A stretch of 64,000 nt of DNA from Bartonella birtlesii IBS 325. GTDB taxonomy: Bacteria > Pseudomonadota > Alphaproteobacteria > Rhizobiales > Rhizobiaceae. The notes beneath the pieces are model-generated. The model had not been told where the DNA came from, searched no databases, and saw only the letters and a list, made by a program, of their open reading frames with translations. The stretch covers positions 939,625-1,003,624 of the forward strand of contig NZ_CM001557.1 of NCBI RefSeq assembly GCF_000273375.1, in the 5' to 3' direction. The translations under genes were made by a program, and so were the position numbers. How positions within the stretch are numbered: position 1 is the stretch's first letter; every line of letters begins with the position of its first letter. This document shows, piece by piece, positions 51,493-62,816 of the stretch.

Positions 51493-52145
51493 ATGTACTT
51501 TATATAATAATTATATGTATTTTTTATCTAAATTATAAAAAATAACTTAAATAAATGCTTTATAATATTACTTATTTTTGTTGTAAAAATATTTCTTGTT
51601 TAATTTTTTATATAGGCTGAAAAATTCTATTTTAAACAAATTAATACGAAATCTTATGTTTAATTAAAAAGTTATAATGCGTTTTTTCTATTTATTAGTA
51701 AATAAGATTATTTTCTATTTTTTATTTAATGCACACTATAGCATGACAAGAGCTATTCATATAGAAGAGAATATTAATTCATCTTTATTCATGAATTTAG
51801 AGTTAATACAAATTTGTTTCAAAATAAAACTTAACAAGAATATTTATTATATAATTTAAAAATTAATATTATAATACTATATAAATATATTATTTCTTAT
51901 TAAGTTAATAAAAGCATTATGAGAAATAATAATTTTTAGTAAGCCTTTAGGCGCTTTAAACACTTATTATAACTTATATTATTAAAATTTATTTATATAT
52001 TTTAATAATATAAATTTTATTTTATCTTAAACTGTGTTATTTTTGTTACAGATTTTTTGAAAAAAATATGAAAGTATTTTTTATTATTATAGATATAAAA
52101 GTTTATATTTATAATATATGTCACTTAGCTTTTAGGGGAGCAATT
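51493..52145. promoter_or_regulatory. Very A+T-rich leader region of the hemin-binding protein gene
   Basis: About 650 bases. The short frame 51677-51859 is not supported by a ribosome binding site. The region holds the inverted repeat at 51974-52013 and the strong AGGGGAG ribosome binding site of the next gene. Confidence 0.5.
51974..52013. promoter_or_regulatory. Inverted repeat with 15-bp perfect arms upstream of the hemin-binding protein gene
   Basis: Arms 51974-51988 and 51999-52013 (TTATATTATTAAAAT and its exact complement) are separated by 10 bases, about 130 bases before the start codon. Bartonella hbp genes are known to be controlled by the iron regulator Irr through a promoter element called the H-box; whether this repeat is that element is inference. 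All-A/T composition raises the chance of coincidence. Confidence 0.45.
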
Positions 52146-52994
52146 ATGACTAAACAATACTTAATGCAAACATCTATTTTTTCTTTAATTTTGATTTCTG
52201 CAGTACAGGCAGCAGATGTTACTATACCAGAACAGTCGATGCCTGTTGTTGCAGCTCCTGCTTTTTCTTGGACAGGGTTTTATCTTGGAGGCCAAATTGG
52301 TGGTTTTTCCGGTAAAAATACTTTAAGTTATTTAAAAGATAAGGATGCAGAAAAATGGATTCTGCTTGATAAGGGGCTTTCACCTAAACTTTCCGGTTTT
52401 ATAGGTGGTATTTATACAGGTTCCAATATTGATATCGACAATGGTTTTATTATAGGTATTGATACGGATATAATGTGGTCTGACAAAAAGGATACAAAAG
52501 ATATTAGTTCATCAGATATTACTCCATCGGAAGAAAAACCAAAAGGAGTAATCTTAGAGTATTCAAATGGAATGAGTTCTAGGGCAGAGTCACAAGAGGA
52601 TATTTCGGCGGTACCTATAAAAAAAGTACATCACACTTCAAAACAAAAATGGTTTGGTGCTACACGAGTACGCGTTGGCTTTTCTGTTGATCGTATGATG
52701 CCTTATATTACGGGAGGGGTTGCTTATACACAACTTCGAAACATTATTGCAAGTGCAGAAGATACGGCTGCAAAAAGTAGAACAGTTGATCTTTCTGATT
52801 GGGTGTGTGATGAAAAAAAGACTATGGTTGGTTATACCCTTGGAGGTGGTGTTGATTTTGCGATGACTGATAATGTTATTGTACGTGCAGAATATCGTTA
52901 TTCAGATTTTGGTAAAAAGAAATTCGGATATGATAAAGTCGAAATGAGCTATAAAACAAACGACTTTCGCGTTGGTGTAGCATACAAATTTTAG
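52146..52994 (+). CDS. Hemin-binding/Omp31-like outer membrane protein
   Basis: 282 aa: a signal peptide ending SAVQA-AD (about 1-20), then FSWTGFYLGGQIGG, the opening strand of the Omp31/Hbp beta-barrel family. Amphipathic strands alternate to the C-terminal RAEYRYSDFGKK and FRVGVAYKF, with the terminal Phe required for barrel insertion. A long charged loop (about 115-165, Ser/Asp/Glu/Lys-rich) probably faces outside. Bartonella needs heme from the host and carries several such Hbp paralogues; which one this is cannot be told. ATG 52146 has AGGGGAG upstream; 26 further open codons lack signal character. It sits alone between glnE and the methyltransferase gene, with its own terminator. Confidence 0.88.
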   Translation: MTKQYLMQTSIFSLILISAVQAADVTIPEQSMPVVAAPAFSWTGFYLGGQIGGFSGKNTLSYLKDKDAEKWILLDKGLSPKLSGFIGGIYTGSNIDIDNGFIIGIDTDIMWSDKKDTKDISSSDITPSEEKPKGVILEYSNGMSSRAESQEDISAVPIKKVHHTSKQKWFGATRVRVGFSVDRMMPYITGGVAYTQLRNIIASAEDTAAKSRTVDLSDWVCDEKKTMVGYTLGGGVDFAMTDNVIVRAEYRYSDFGKKKFGYDKVEMSYKTNDFRVGVAYKF

Positions 52995-53016
52995 AATATC
53001 AAAGAATTAAATGATT

Positions 53017-53053
53017 TTAAAGTCCCATTTTTGAATGGGACTTTAATTTTTTT
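53017..53053 (+). terminator. Intrinsic terminator of the hemin-binding protein gene
   Basis: A perfect 13-bp stem (53017-53029 with 53034-53046) and a 4-base loop are followed directly by seven T (53047-53053), 22 bases after the stop codon. Confidence 0.93.
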
Positions 53054-53442
53054 GAATACCTCTAGTGGTAGTTCTTTCTATTTTTTAATGTTCTCATGCA
53101 GGTGTAGGCTATTAGTTTCTTATTAAAAGATAAAAAATTTTTTGAATTTTTAGGTGTTTACTGAATTTTTTTTAGTATGCTAAAATCACCTACTTTAAGA
53201 TGGCCAATTTGATTGCTTACAGTCATTAGGCTTTATAGATATAAAGAAAATGATTCAGCTTCTTATTATTGTTTTTTCACTATGCCATTCTACAAAATGA
53301 TTACAACATGATTTTAAGTCGATGACTGAGAAGATAGATTTTGAGGGTATTTTGTCTTACCTTGTAAAGAGTGTAATGAAAAATTGCTTTTTTTGAGTTC
53401 ATTCATGATGTTCAGATCTCTTAAAAATATAGAAAAGTTAAA
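53054..53442. other. Intergenic region upstream of the methyltransferase gene
   Basis: About 390 bases. I looked for the AraC-like and zinc-binding N-terminal part of Ada and could not read it in any frame, so a lost or absent Ada N-domain is not visible here. Confidence 0.4.
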
Positions 53443-53978
53443 ATGCTAGACATTCTCAAAAAAGAAAATATTTTGTCTCAAAAAACGTTTCAATAGGAGA
53501 GCTTTTGGTAGCAAAGTCTTACAAAGGGCTTTGTAATATAATGTTAGGAGATACTACAGAACAATTATTACAAGAATTCATGGTACGCTTTGAGGATGCA
53601 CAACAAGTGGATAGTGACAACATATTTAAGGAAGAGATTGCACATATTGTTGCAATGATAGAGACTCCTAAGTTGGTAAGACGACATGATTTTCTCTTAG
53701 ATATAAAAGGCACAATCTTTCAGCAGAAAGTATGGACGGCATTATGTGAAGTGCCATGTGGTGAAACAATTTCATATAAAGCGTTAGCACAACGTATTGG
53801 TATGCCAAATGCTTTTCGTGCAGTTGCTCATGCATGTGCACATAACGAATTGGCATTAATCATCCCTTGCCATCGTGTGGTGCAAAAGAATGGTTTTATC
53901 TCTGGGTATCGTTGGGGTATTTGGCGAAAACAGATTTTGTTACGACGCGAACAAATGGGGAAATTTAATTTTGTTTGA
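53443..53978 (+). CDS. Methylated-DNA-protein-cysteine methyltransferase (Ada C-domain/Ogt type), probable one-base deficit near start
   Basis: This suicide repair protein removes alkyl groups from O6-methylguanine onto its own Cys. The active site is IIPCHRVV, with CGETISYKALAQRIG (DNA-binding helix region) before it and GYRWGIWRKQILLRRE after. The clean frame starts at TTG 53505, which has AGGAG just upstream, giving 157 aa. The same frame continues upstream as KYFVSKNVSIGELLVAKS, matching the Y-x-V...G-x-LLVA start of this domain. It connects to ATG 53443 if one A is added to the A6 run 53458-53463 (178 aa). The C-terminal end overlaps the convergent kinase gene by 14 bases. Confidence 0.85.
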
Positions 53979-56285
53979 TTGGCATTGTAATAGTCACAGT
54001 TGTACCTTTCATCTCTTTGGAAATAATTTCAAGTTTCCCTTTGTGTAGTTCTAGCAAGGAGCGTGAAATGGCTAGTCCAAGACCTGATCCAGTATGGGTT
54101 TTTGTGAGTTGATTTTCAACTTGTTCAAAAGGTTGTCCGAGTTTTTTTATGGCTGATTGGGGAATGCCAACCCCTGTATCTTTAATTTTACAAACAAGGT
54201 TATTTTTTTCTTAAAAGCACAAACATTAATACTGCCGCCAGAAGGTGTAAACTTAACAGCATTAGAGATGAGATTAAGGAAGATCTGTCTCATGGCACGG
54301 ATATCAACCTCTGCATGGAGTTCTGGAGCAATATTTGTTATAACAGAAATATTTTTTTCTTGAGCCTGTGGTGTAAGTGTGCGGGCTGCTTCACTGATGA
54401 TGGGCTCAAGATTAGTATTTTTGCAATTAAGGGTAAATTTCCCAGCTTCGATTTTGGACATGTCAAGAATATCATTGATAAGGGTTAGAAGATGGGCTCC
54501 TGAATTATAAATATCGTGCATATATTCTTTGTAACGTTGCGAGCCAAGAGGGCCAAAGGTAGATTGCAACATGATGTCTGAGAAGCCAAGAATAGCGTTA
54601 AGTGGCGTCCGCAATTCATGGGACATATTGGCTAAAAATTCTGATTTGGCTTTATTAGCACTTTCGGCGCGCTCTTTTTCTGCTTTTAAACTTTTATTCA
54701 GTTTTTCAACTTCTGTTGCACGTTGTTGTGCACTTCCCCGTGTACGTTTAAGTTCTTGAATAAAAGAAAAAAGTCGTCTTTCACTATCTTCAAATTTTTC
54801 TTGTTGTTGTTTAAGTTCAGAAATATCTGTACCAATGCAAACAAGCCCTCCATCTTGGGTACGTCGTTCATTAATTTTCAGCCAATAACCATCTGCAGTT
54901 TGTCGGATACTAGTTAAATTACCAGCACCATCATCTTTAAGAGGATATTCATGGATTGCAGGGCGAGCTATGGCTTCAACGGTTGCACGTTGGACTCCTG
55001 ATTGTAAAACCTGTTTAGGGATAGCAGTATATTCGCAAAATTTGCTGTTGGACATGACTAAACGTCCTTCTGAATCCCATAAGACAAAAGATTCTGAAAT
55101 ATTTTCAATTGCATCACGGATACGAAGGTCGGCCTGTGCTGTTTCTTCTGCGAGTTGACGCTGCTCACTAATATCAAAAGCAATACCAACCAAATGGGGT
55201 TCTTCTTCATCTGTAACTTCAGCCCGAATACGCATCCACACATAATGGCCATCGGCATGTCGCATGGGAACATTAATATCAATATGTTTTTTTTGCCCCC
55301 CCATTAATTCTTGAGCAAGATCAAAAAAATTAGCATCGTTTTGGTTGATAATAGCGGTAATTTGCGAAATTGACAGCAGTGCATCTTGAGGCACATAACC
55401 GAGCATTTCATACATTGCCCGTGACCAGTAAACACGCCCGCTTGCCATGTTCCAATCCCATAACCCACAACGTCCGCGCATCATTGCCATATCGATACGG
55501 TTTTGAGTTTTTTCTGAAATTAAATCCGTTTTGCGTGCTCGCGCAATTTGATTGTAATAAGCATAGAGGAGAGCCAAAATAACGCCACCTGTTCCTATGA
55601 ACAAGGTTATATTTAGCGAGAAAATTTTGCGCCATTCCATGTAGATATGTTGTTTCTTTTCGCTGACGAAAACACCATATTGTCCATTTTCTGTTTGGTG
55701 AAATGAAGCAAAAGCAGGAGTATCTTTGCCCATCGTGATTTCCATAATACCAACATGTTGTCCCAGAGCTTGTAAAGCAATACCCTCGGAAGTAAAATTC
55801 TGTAAGGATTTTCCTAAAATGATCTCTGAACCGGATGAAGCTAAGACAATACCTTTTTGATCGATTATAGCAATAACAGTATGAGGACTGATAAGGTCTT
55901 TATTGAGAAAACTGTTTAGGATATTTTGCAAATGGCTATGAGAAAGAGTAGCAACTTTACCTTTTTCAGTAACAGCAAGTAAATCATGATTAATTGTATT
56001 ACTAATATGGGAAGCGACGAGAGCAAGGGTAGAGCGTGTGTTTTTATCAATAACATGACGCCAATCATAGATTGATACAAAACGAATGGTTGCTAAAACA
56101 ATAAGGAATACAAGAATGATAAATGGAAGTAAACGCCGCAGCCAAGGTTCAATAGAGAGAAGCTTTTGAGAGGCAGAGCCAAAAAACAGATGAATACGCT
56201 CTGTTTGTGCTTTATGATTTTGAGCACTTGACTTTGAGCTAGTATACACCTCCGTTGGCGCATTATATGCGTCCAATTTAGCCAT
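53965..56285 (-). pseudogene. pleC: PleC-like PAS sensor histidine kinase, frameshifted in an A7 run within the ATPase domain
   Basis: Two membrane helices (about 50-75 and 228-248) flank a periplasmic domain. PAS 1 (about 275-380) and PAS 2 (about 392-490) are followed by a coiled coil and the H box SEFLANMSHELRTPLNAILGFSDIM, then the N box IFLNLISNAVKFTP. After NVCAFKK the frame fails at the A7 run (T7 on plus, 54203-54209). One added A restores NLVCKIKDTGVGI, then HTGSGLGLAISRSLLELH and a stop at 53965: 773 aa. H box and PAS layout, and the position between glnE and pepN, fit PleC of rhizobia (gene-order argument from memory). As written, the ATP lid is missing and the kinase would be dead, unexpected for a cell-cycle regulator. 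Confidence 0.8.
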
Positions 56286-56573
56286 TTCTCGTTCCTTTAA
56301 TTATGGAATAATGTGTTATAAAAACTGTTTCAATATTCATAATAAAACCCCATAGGGTGCAATGAATCAAAACGGGAGTCCTCTGTCCAGTCTTTTTTTT
56401 AAAAAAAGTATTTTACTTTTATTGAATGTGGATGAAGCAAATAAGAGGAACTTTAAAAAGACTTCTAAACAGGTTTAAATGACTCATTTAGAGGATTGTT
56501 ATAGTTAAGTTATTCATTGATATTATTTTATTAAACGGTATCCTGACATAATGATTATAAATTATTTATCCAT

Positions 56574-59200
56574 TTAAGCGAGGAGACGGGAGATGATCTC
56601 AGTCACATCGCTTGATAATTGAGGAGCTACTGCAATTGTTTTTAATGCAGCTTTAAGTTTTTGTTGTCGAATAGGCTCTAATTGTCTCCAAGAACGCATT
56701 ATTGTGAGTAATCGCGAGGCAAGTTGTGGATTTTTCTTGTCAATTTCCAAAACAATTTGGCAAAGAAAGTGATAGGCTGCACCATCAACTCTATTAAAAC
56801 CCGTTAGGTTATTAGAAGCAAAGACACCAATTAGGGCTCGTACACGATTGGGATTATCTTGTGAAAAGAGCGGATGTTGCATGAGTTTTTGAATATGGTC
56901 AAGTGTTGATGCTCCTGCAACCATTGCTTGAATGGAAAACCATTTATCCATAACCAAAGGGTCATGCCGATACCGGTTTTCAAAATCATTTAAGGCATTT
57001 TGTGCCTGCTCACTTTTGTTAAAATGCCGCACTAAAATGGTTATACTGGCTATGCGGTCAGTCATGTTATCAGCTGTTATATATTGCGTGACAGCACGAT
57101 TTGGTTGCGCTTCAGCAATGGAAAGATAATCTAGGATAATATTCCGTAATGCTCGTTTTCCAGCTTGTGCAGTAGTTGGTGAATAGGGTTCATTAGTTTC
57201 CATTTGCATATAAACTTTTGTGAAAAGCCCTTGATGTGTATGCGCGAGTGAAGCTAAAAACTGATTACGCACAGAGTGGATACGATCTGGATCAACATTT
57301 TTACCGATTGTATGAGCAAGTTCTATTTCGCTAGGTAAATTTAAACAAAATGCTCGAAACTCTGGTTCAAGACTTTCATCTTTAAGGATGTTTTCAATTA
57401 ATTTTAGCAAAGAAGAAGGCATACTCTCTTTTACTTGTGTTTTATCGTTAATAGCTTGAATTAGAGCTTGCATCATTAAATGATTAAACGACTGCCAACG
57501 GTTGAGTTGATTGCTATCATTTTGTACAAGAAATATAAGCTCGTTTTCATTAAACGGAGTTTGTAAATTGATAGGTGCAGAGAAGTCTCTAAGCAGAGAT
57601 AAAACAGGTTTTTCACTCAGTCCCTTTAATGTGAACGTTTGGCTTTCTTTAGACAGAAGCATAACATCTGATTGAATATCCGCATCAGTCTCATAGGTAA
57701 GAGATTCTCCATTTTGTCCTAAGAGACCAAAAACGATAGGGATAAGCATAGGTTTTTTGTTTTTTGTTGCGGTGTTGCCGGAATATGTTGTTTTGCATGA
57801 ATTGTTAAAATACCATTGTTATAATGGTGGTCGATTTCCACATGAGGCGTTCCTGCTTGTTCATACCACAGCATGAATTGTGAAAAGTCTCTACCAGAGA
57901 CTTCAGCAAAACAGGTGACAAAATCTTCAATTGTGCAAGCTTGCCCATCATGACGTTGAAAATAGAGATCCATTCCTTTACGAAAAAGAGTAGGACCTAA
58001 AATAGTATGCATCATGCGAACAACTTCAGCGCCTTTCTCATAAACGGTTGTGGTGTAAAAGTTGTTGATTTCACTATATTGACGAGGCCGTACAGGATGA
58101 GCAAGTGGACCAGAATCTTCAGTAAATTGCATAGCTTTTAATGTTTTTATATTTTCAATTCTCTGTAGACTACGTACATTTTGATCTGAGGAAAATTCTT
58201 GATCTCGGTAAACTGTTAGTCCTTCTTTTAAACAAAGTTGAAACCAATCACGGCAAGTAATACGATTACCGGTCCAATTATGGAAATATTCATGAGCAAT
58301 GATACGTTCGACATTTCTATAATCATGATCGGTTGCTGTTTCAGGATCTGCAAGAACATATTTATCATTAAAGATGTTAAGCCCTTTATTTTCCATTGCA
58401 CCCATGTTAAAGTCCGAAACAGCAACAATATTGAAAACATCAAGGTCATATTCGCGTCCAAAGCATTGCTCATCCCAACGCATGGAGCGTTTGAGGGCAT
58501 CCATTGCATAGGTTGCACGTTTGGTTTTTCCTTTTTCCACATAGATACCAAGTTTGATACGTCGACCAGATACAGTAGTAAAATGGTCTTCTAACTTATC
58601 AAGATCACCGCCAACTAAAGCAAAGAGATAGGATGGTTTGGGATATGGATCTTCCCAAAGAGCAAAATGACGATTATTTTCAAGAGTTCCTGTTTCCACG
58701 AGATTACCATTGGAAAGTAAGATAGGGATTGTTTGAGAATCCGCTTCGATTTTGACCGTATAGGTAGAAAGAATATCTGGGCGGTCGTAAAAATAAGTAA
58801 TACGACGAAAACCTTCTGCTTCGCATTGTGTGCAATAAACACCATTTGAAAGATAAAGTCCCATAAGTTGGCGGTTGCTTTCAGGGTTTAGTTCCGTGAC
58901 CAATTGCAATGTAAAAGGAGTCGCTGGTGGAGTTGTAATTTCTAAACGTGAAGGCGTGCTTTTATAAGCGTTTGCAGACAATGCCTCACCATTAATAGCA
59001 ACAGAAATGAGTGTAAGATCATCACCAGAAAGCACAAGAGGCGTTCTTTCTTTCGTATTTTGACGCGCTTCAATCAATAATATTGCCGTAACAAGGGTTT
59101 TTGTTGGTTTCAAACAGAAGTGAAGTTGTGTTTTGGGGATAGCATAAGGGGTTGGTTGGTAGTCTTCCAGACGATAAATGGACATTGCTGATTGTTGCAT
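56574..59200 (-). pseudogene. pepN: Aminopeptidase N (M1), frameshifted in an A6 run
   Basis: The N-terminal part (59200 to about 57760) has the GAMEN exopeptidase motif (MGAMENKGLNIF) and the zinc site HEYFHNWTGNRIT with the distal Glu in LKEGLTVYRDQEF. It leaves frame after TPQQKTK. The C-terminal alpha-helical part continues in another frame (PMLIPIVFGLLG onward to 56574). Two A6 runs sit there (T6 at 57753-57758 and 57760-57765 on plus); one more A in either rejoins them as KKPMLIPIV, giving 875 aa, the normal size. CAGGAAAAAATT before ATG 59200 is a good ribosome binding site. No other damage. Confidence 0.9.
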
Positions 59201-59271
59201 AATTTTTTCCTGATTGTATTTTAAAAGTTACGGAATTGAAAAAGTGTTTATGTTTTGTAATGAGGTAAAAA

Positions 59272-60099
59272 TTACGGGAGATTATCTAAGCGGTTTTTTA
59301 CTTCTAGAAAATCCATCCATGTAAGTTTTTTTTGACTGGGCGTTCGAAGGAGGTAAGCAGGATGAAAGGTCGGCATAACAGGTATTTTGGTATTATCTTC
59401 TCTTTCATAGGTAAACCATTTCCCTCGCGTACGAATAATTCCATTTTGCGCTCCCGTAAGAAACTGAGTAGCAACTCCACCAAGTGCTACAAGAATACGA
59501 GGTTTAGCTAAATGAATTTGCTTTTCAATAAAAGGGCGGCATAATGCAACTTCCCTTGGTGTTGGCGTGCGATTTCCAGGTGGGCGCCAAGGAATAGTAT
59601 TCGCGATGTAAACATTCTCTCTTGTTAAACCAATTGATGCGAGGATTTTATTGAGCAACATTCCTGCTTTCCCAACAAAAGGAACACCTTGTATATCTTC
59701 TTCTCGTCCTGGCGCTTCTCCTATGAGCATGAGTGGACTTCCCGCTGTTCCATCTGAAAAACAGGTATTTTTTGCTGTCAATTTTAATGAACAGCCATTA
59801 AACGCGAGAAGAACAGATTTTAATTCATCAAGTGTCTTCGCATGTTTTACACTATCTACAGTGGAAGGTTTATCTTGTATAATACTAGGCGTAGGCAGTA
59901 GATGATTGGACGACTTTATGGTTGGTGATGTCTGTTGATTATGAGAAATGTTTACTGTTTGTATTGATTTTTTCTCTAAAGAGACAGCTTGATTAAAGCG
60001 ATCAACAGGTAAATCCGTTAGAACAGCATCCACACCACTTTCTTTATAAAAGTTCAAGAGTTCTTCATATGAGATTGAGCACGGTGTTTGATTTAACAT
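59272..60099 (-). CDS. Uracil-DNA glycosylase, family 4
   Basis: 275 aa. This Fe-S glycosylase removes uracil from DNA. The catalytic-site block is LMLIGEAPGREEDIQGVPFVGKAGMLLNKIL; substrate-binding segments are YIANTIPWRPPGNRTPTPREVALCRPFI and MPTFHPAYLLRTPSQKK. Cluster cysteines are likely CSLKLTAKNTC and LCRPF. The N-terminal 90 residues are a linker rich in Ser/Thr/Pro, longer than the minimal family, as is common in rhizobial members. Start ATG 60099. Confidence 0.92.
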   Translation of the reverse strand: MLNQTPCSISYEELLNFYKESGVDAVLTDLPVDRFNQAVSLEKKSIQTVNISHNQQTSPTIKSSNHLLPTPSIIQDKPSTVDSVKHAKTLDELKSVLLAFNGCSLKLTAKNTCFSDGTAGSPLMLIGEAPGREEDIQGVPFVGKAGMLLNKILASIGLTRENVYIANTIPWRPPGNRTPTPREVALCRPFIEKQIHLAKPRILVALGGVATQFLTGAQNGIIRTRGKWFTYEREDNTKIPVMPTFHPAYLLRTPSQKKLTWMDFLEVKNRLDNLP

Positions 60100-60486
60100 T
60101 TTATCTTTTCTAATGATCTATCGACTACGGATAGACCACATAACGTCATCCTTCAAGCGTTATGATATCTTCGTTAGAGGTTTATATCTGAAAAATTCTA
60201 TTTTCTTTAATCCCAATAAAAACTATAGAATGGAATGATATTTTTTTCAATGATTTATCTTAATTTGTTAGGCTATACTAAATTGCTCTATAATAAAAAA
60301 ACGCATGGAATATATAGTTTAAACTACTCGGATAGTGATATAATACGGTTATAAAAGGTACCTATATAGCAGTATATTAGTATAAAAGCTCTTTGAGCGA
60401 TGTGTACCTTAATTTTAAGGAAAAATAATCCTATAAATATGCAAAATGTGACAAGAAGAGTTCAATATATTATGGCATATAAGCTT
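60100..60486. other. Intergenic region between thiD and the glycosylase gene
   Basis: About 390 A+T-rich bases with no gene or clear terminator after thiD. Confidence 0.4.
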
Positions 60487-61245
60487 TTAACAATCTTTTC
60501 GGTTGTGATTTAACAGTAATGTGTGAATATATGCTTTTGCATTTTTTATGGCTTGAGGCATAGATTCATTCAATGCCAAATTGGCTGCAATAGCGCTTGA
60601 AAGGATGCAACCTGTTCCACGTATTGTTTCCGTCGAGCGGGGAGTAGAAATATTTATGATTTCAGTTTTATCAATGAAACTATCCGTTGCAAGGGGACTG
60701 TTTGCATGACCGCCTTTTATCAAGATAGAGCGTGGACCAAATGACAGCAGTTTTCTTGCTTGCTCTATTGCTTGCTTATGATGAGATGCCAATGTATCTT
60801 GGCTGAGAAGAGCAAGTTCTTCTCTATTGGGTGTTAAAAGATCAACGTGAGGGAGAAGTTTATTGATCATAATTTCTGTGATTTTTTCTGTTGTTAGTTT
60901 TCCTCCTGATGAGGCGACCAGTACAGGATCAAGAATAACTGGAATATGAGGATAGTCTTCTAATACATTACAGATTGCTGCTATAATTGCTCGGGTCCCT
61001 GTCATACCGATTTTTATTGCGCTTATTGGATTGGCTTCTAAGGCACAGCGCATTTGTGCGATAATGAGTTCTGCATGCATTGGAACAATTTCAGCAACGT
61101 GGTTATCATCTTGCACGTTAACGCAGGTGATAGCTAAATTTGCTTTTATTTGAAAATGGGCAGCTGTTTCTATATCACGAATAATACCAGCACCTCCTGT
61201 TGGATCAGTTCCGGCAACAATAAGAATAGAAGGCTTCAACGCCAT
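60487..61245 (-). CDS. thiD: Hydroxymethylpyrimidine/phosphomethylpyrimidine kinase
   Basis: 252 aa. It phosphorylates HMP and HMP-P, the pyrimidine half of thiamine. The ribokinase-like fold has GTDPTGGAGIIRDIETA near the start, DPVLVASSGGKLT, LTPNREELALL and the anion-hole block IRGTGCILSSAIAANLA. ATG 61245 overlaps the thiE stop (ATGGCGTTGA) and has AAGGT upstream; the open frame reaches 61266. Last gene of the thi operon. Confidence 0.94.
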   Translation of the reverse strand: MALKPSILIVAGTDPTGGAGIIRDIETAAHFQIKANLAITCVNVQDDNHVAEIVPMHAELIIAQMRCALEANPISAIKIGMTGTRAIIAAICNVLEDYPHIPVILDPVLVASSGGKLTTEKITEIMINKLLPHVDLLTPNREELALLSQDTLASHHKQAIEQARKLLSFGPRSILIKGGHANSPLATDSFIDKTEIINISTPRSTETIRGTGCILSSAIAANLALNESMPQAIKNAKAYIHTLLLNHNRKDC

Positions 61246-61841
61246 GCTTTTGTTACCTTTAACCACTGTTGGACACGTTGTTCAGGTTTTTTATGGAGGA
61301 TAATATCCGTTACAACAGCAGCACTATTGGCGCCTGCAGTTAAAATACCAATAGCGCGTTCTGGTGTTAAGCCACCAATGCCCACTAAAGGTAAAGCACC
61401 AATCCGTTTTCTCCAGTGTTTGATTTTTTCTAGCCCTTGAGGCTTCCATTTCATTTCTTTTAAGATTGTTGGGTAAATAGGACCAAGTGCAATATAGTCA
61501 GAATTAACAGAAAGTGCGATATCCAATTCTTGTTCATCATGTGTGCTAAGACCAAATCTTATACCATTTTTACGAATTGCAGGAAGATCGGCACTGCTTA
61601 AATCTTCTTGCCCAAGATGAATAAAATTGCATTTTTCATCGATTGCTATTTCCCAATGATCATTAATGATTAATTGTACTCCCAATTTATCGCATATATT
61701 TTTTGCATGCTTGATATGTTGACGGATTATTTTTAAATTTTTATTTTTTATACGCAGTTGTACGAGTTTGACTCCAAGAGGAACCAAACGTTCAACCCAA
61801 TCAGCATTATCAACAATGAGGTAGAAAGGGTCCAGTTTCAT
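61236..61841 (-). CDS. thiE: Thiamine phosphate synthase
   Basis: 201 aa. It joins HMP-PP with the thiazole phosphate to give thiamine phosphate. TIM-barrel markers are [49 protein letters not shown] and [28 protein letters not shown]. The ATG at 61841 overlaps the thiG stop by 4 bases (ATGA). Confidence 0.94.
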   Translation of the reverse strand: MKLDPFYLIVDNADWVERLVPLGVKLVQLRIKNKNLKIIRQHIKHAKNICDKLGVQLIINDHWEIAIDEKCNFIHLGQEDLSSADLPAIRKNGIRFGLSTHDEQELDIALSVNSDYIALGPIYPTILKEMKWKPQGLEKIKHWRKRIGALPLVGIGGLTPERAIGILTAGANSAAVVTDIILHKKPEQRVQQWLKVTKAWR

Positions 61842-62611
61842 GAAAAGACTGCTTTTCCAATAACTGGTGTTGAGGGGACAGCTATATCACGCGCTTCGAG
61901 AAGTCCTGCTTTATATCCCATACGACCTGCCTGAACAGCTTTAGAAAACGCTTCAGCCATTAAGACAGGATCAGCTGATTTAGCAACTGCGGTGTTAAGA
62001 AGCACTGCATCATACCCCAGTTCCATAGAAACAGTAGCATGGGAGGGGCGTCCAATGCCAGCATCAATAACAAGAGTAACATCAGGAAGGTAAGCGCGGA
62101 TAGAACGCAATCCATCGGTATTATGAGGACCTTTGGCAGATCCAATAGGAGCACACCAAGGCATTATGACTTGACATCCAACGTCTAAGAGTTTTTCAGC
62201 AACAATGAGATCATCCGTTGTATAGGCAAAAATTTTGAAACCTTCACTGTTTAAAATTTGTGCTGCTTCGATTAAGGAAAAAACATTTGGTTGTAAGGTG
62301 TCAGGATTCCCAATAATTTCGAGTTTAATCCAAGACGTTTTAAAGAGATCTCGTGCAAGTTTTGCCGTTGTAACAGCTTCTTTAACAGTATAACAACCAG
62401 CAGTATTGGGAAGCACTGTTATATCCAATTCTGTAAGAAATTGCCAAAATTGTCCTCCTTGTTTACCACCTGCAGTTTCACGGCGCAATGAAACTGTTAC
62501 AATTTCTGTACCAGATTTACAAATAGCATCACGCAGAATTGCAGGTGAGGGATATTGTGCTGTACCTAACATAAGACGAGAAGAGAATTTACGTCCATAC
62601 AGATTCAGCAT
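61838..62611 (-). CDS. thiG: Thiazole synthase
   Basis: 257 aa. It forms the thiazole phosphate from DXP, the dehydroglycine made by ThiO and the sulfur carried on ThiS. Markers are [43 protein letters not shown], the Schiff-base lysine in WIKLEIIG, and the phosphate-binding [13 protein letters not shown] and [24 protein letters not shown]. Starts 4 bases after thiS ends. Confidence 0.96.
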   Translation of the reverse strand: MLNLYGRKFSSRLMLGTAQYPSPAILRDAICKSGTEIVTVSLRRETAGGKQGGQFWQFLTELDITVLPNTAGCYTVKEAVTTAKLARDLFKTSWIKLEIIGNPDTLQPNVFSLIEAAQILNSEGFKIFAYTTDDLIVAEKLLDVGCQVIMPWCAPIGSAKGPHNTDGLRSIRAYLPDVTLVIDAGIGRPSHATVSMELGYDAVLLNTAVAKSADPVLMAEAFSKAVQAGRMGYKAGLLEARDIAVPSTPVIGKAVFS

Positions 62612-62615
62612 AGTT

Positions 62616-62813
62616 TTATCCTCCTTGCATTGGGCTTAAAACTTCAATTTTATCTCCCTCATGCAAGAAAAATTTGTTTCGTGCCTCTACAGGAACAACT
62701 TCAGCATTAACAGCAATAGCAAGCCAATTTCCCTCATAACCCAATTCTTCAAGCAAGAGATTAAGGGTGCTGACTTCTGTTTGAATGGTTTCACCATTAA
62801 CAAATATTTGCAT
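62616..62813 (-). CDS. thiS: Sulfur carrier protein ThiS
   Basis: 65 aa, ubiquitin-like, ending SPMQGG: the C-terminal Gly-Gly is adenylylated and thiocarboxylated to donate sulfur to ThiG. N-terminal VNGETI and [22 protein letters not shown] are typical. Short distances to thiO (3 bases) and thiG (4 bases). Confidence 0.95.
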   Translation of the reverse strand: MQIFVNGETIQTEVSTLNLLLEELGYEGNWLAIAVNAEVVPVEARNKFFLHEGDKIEVLSPMQGG

Positions 62814-62816
62814 ATT

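Noticed and set aside
51677-51859. 60-codon frame in the hbp leader
   Set aside because: A+T-driven composition and no ribosome binding site.
53054-53442. N-terminal domains of a full-length Ada protein upstream of the methyltransferase
   Set aside because: No AraC-type helix-turn-helix or zinc-binding cysteine pattern could be read in any frame.
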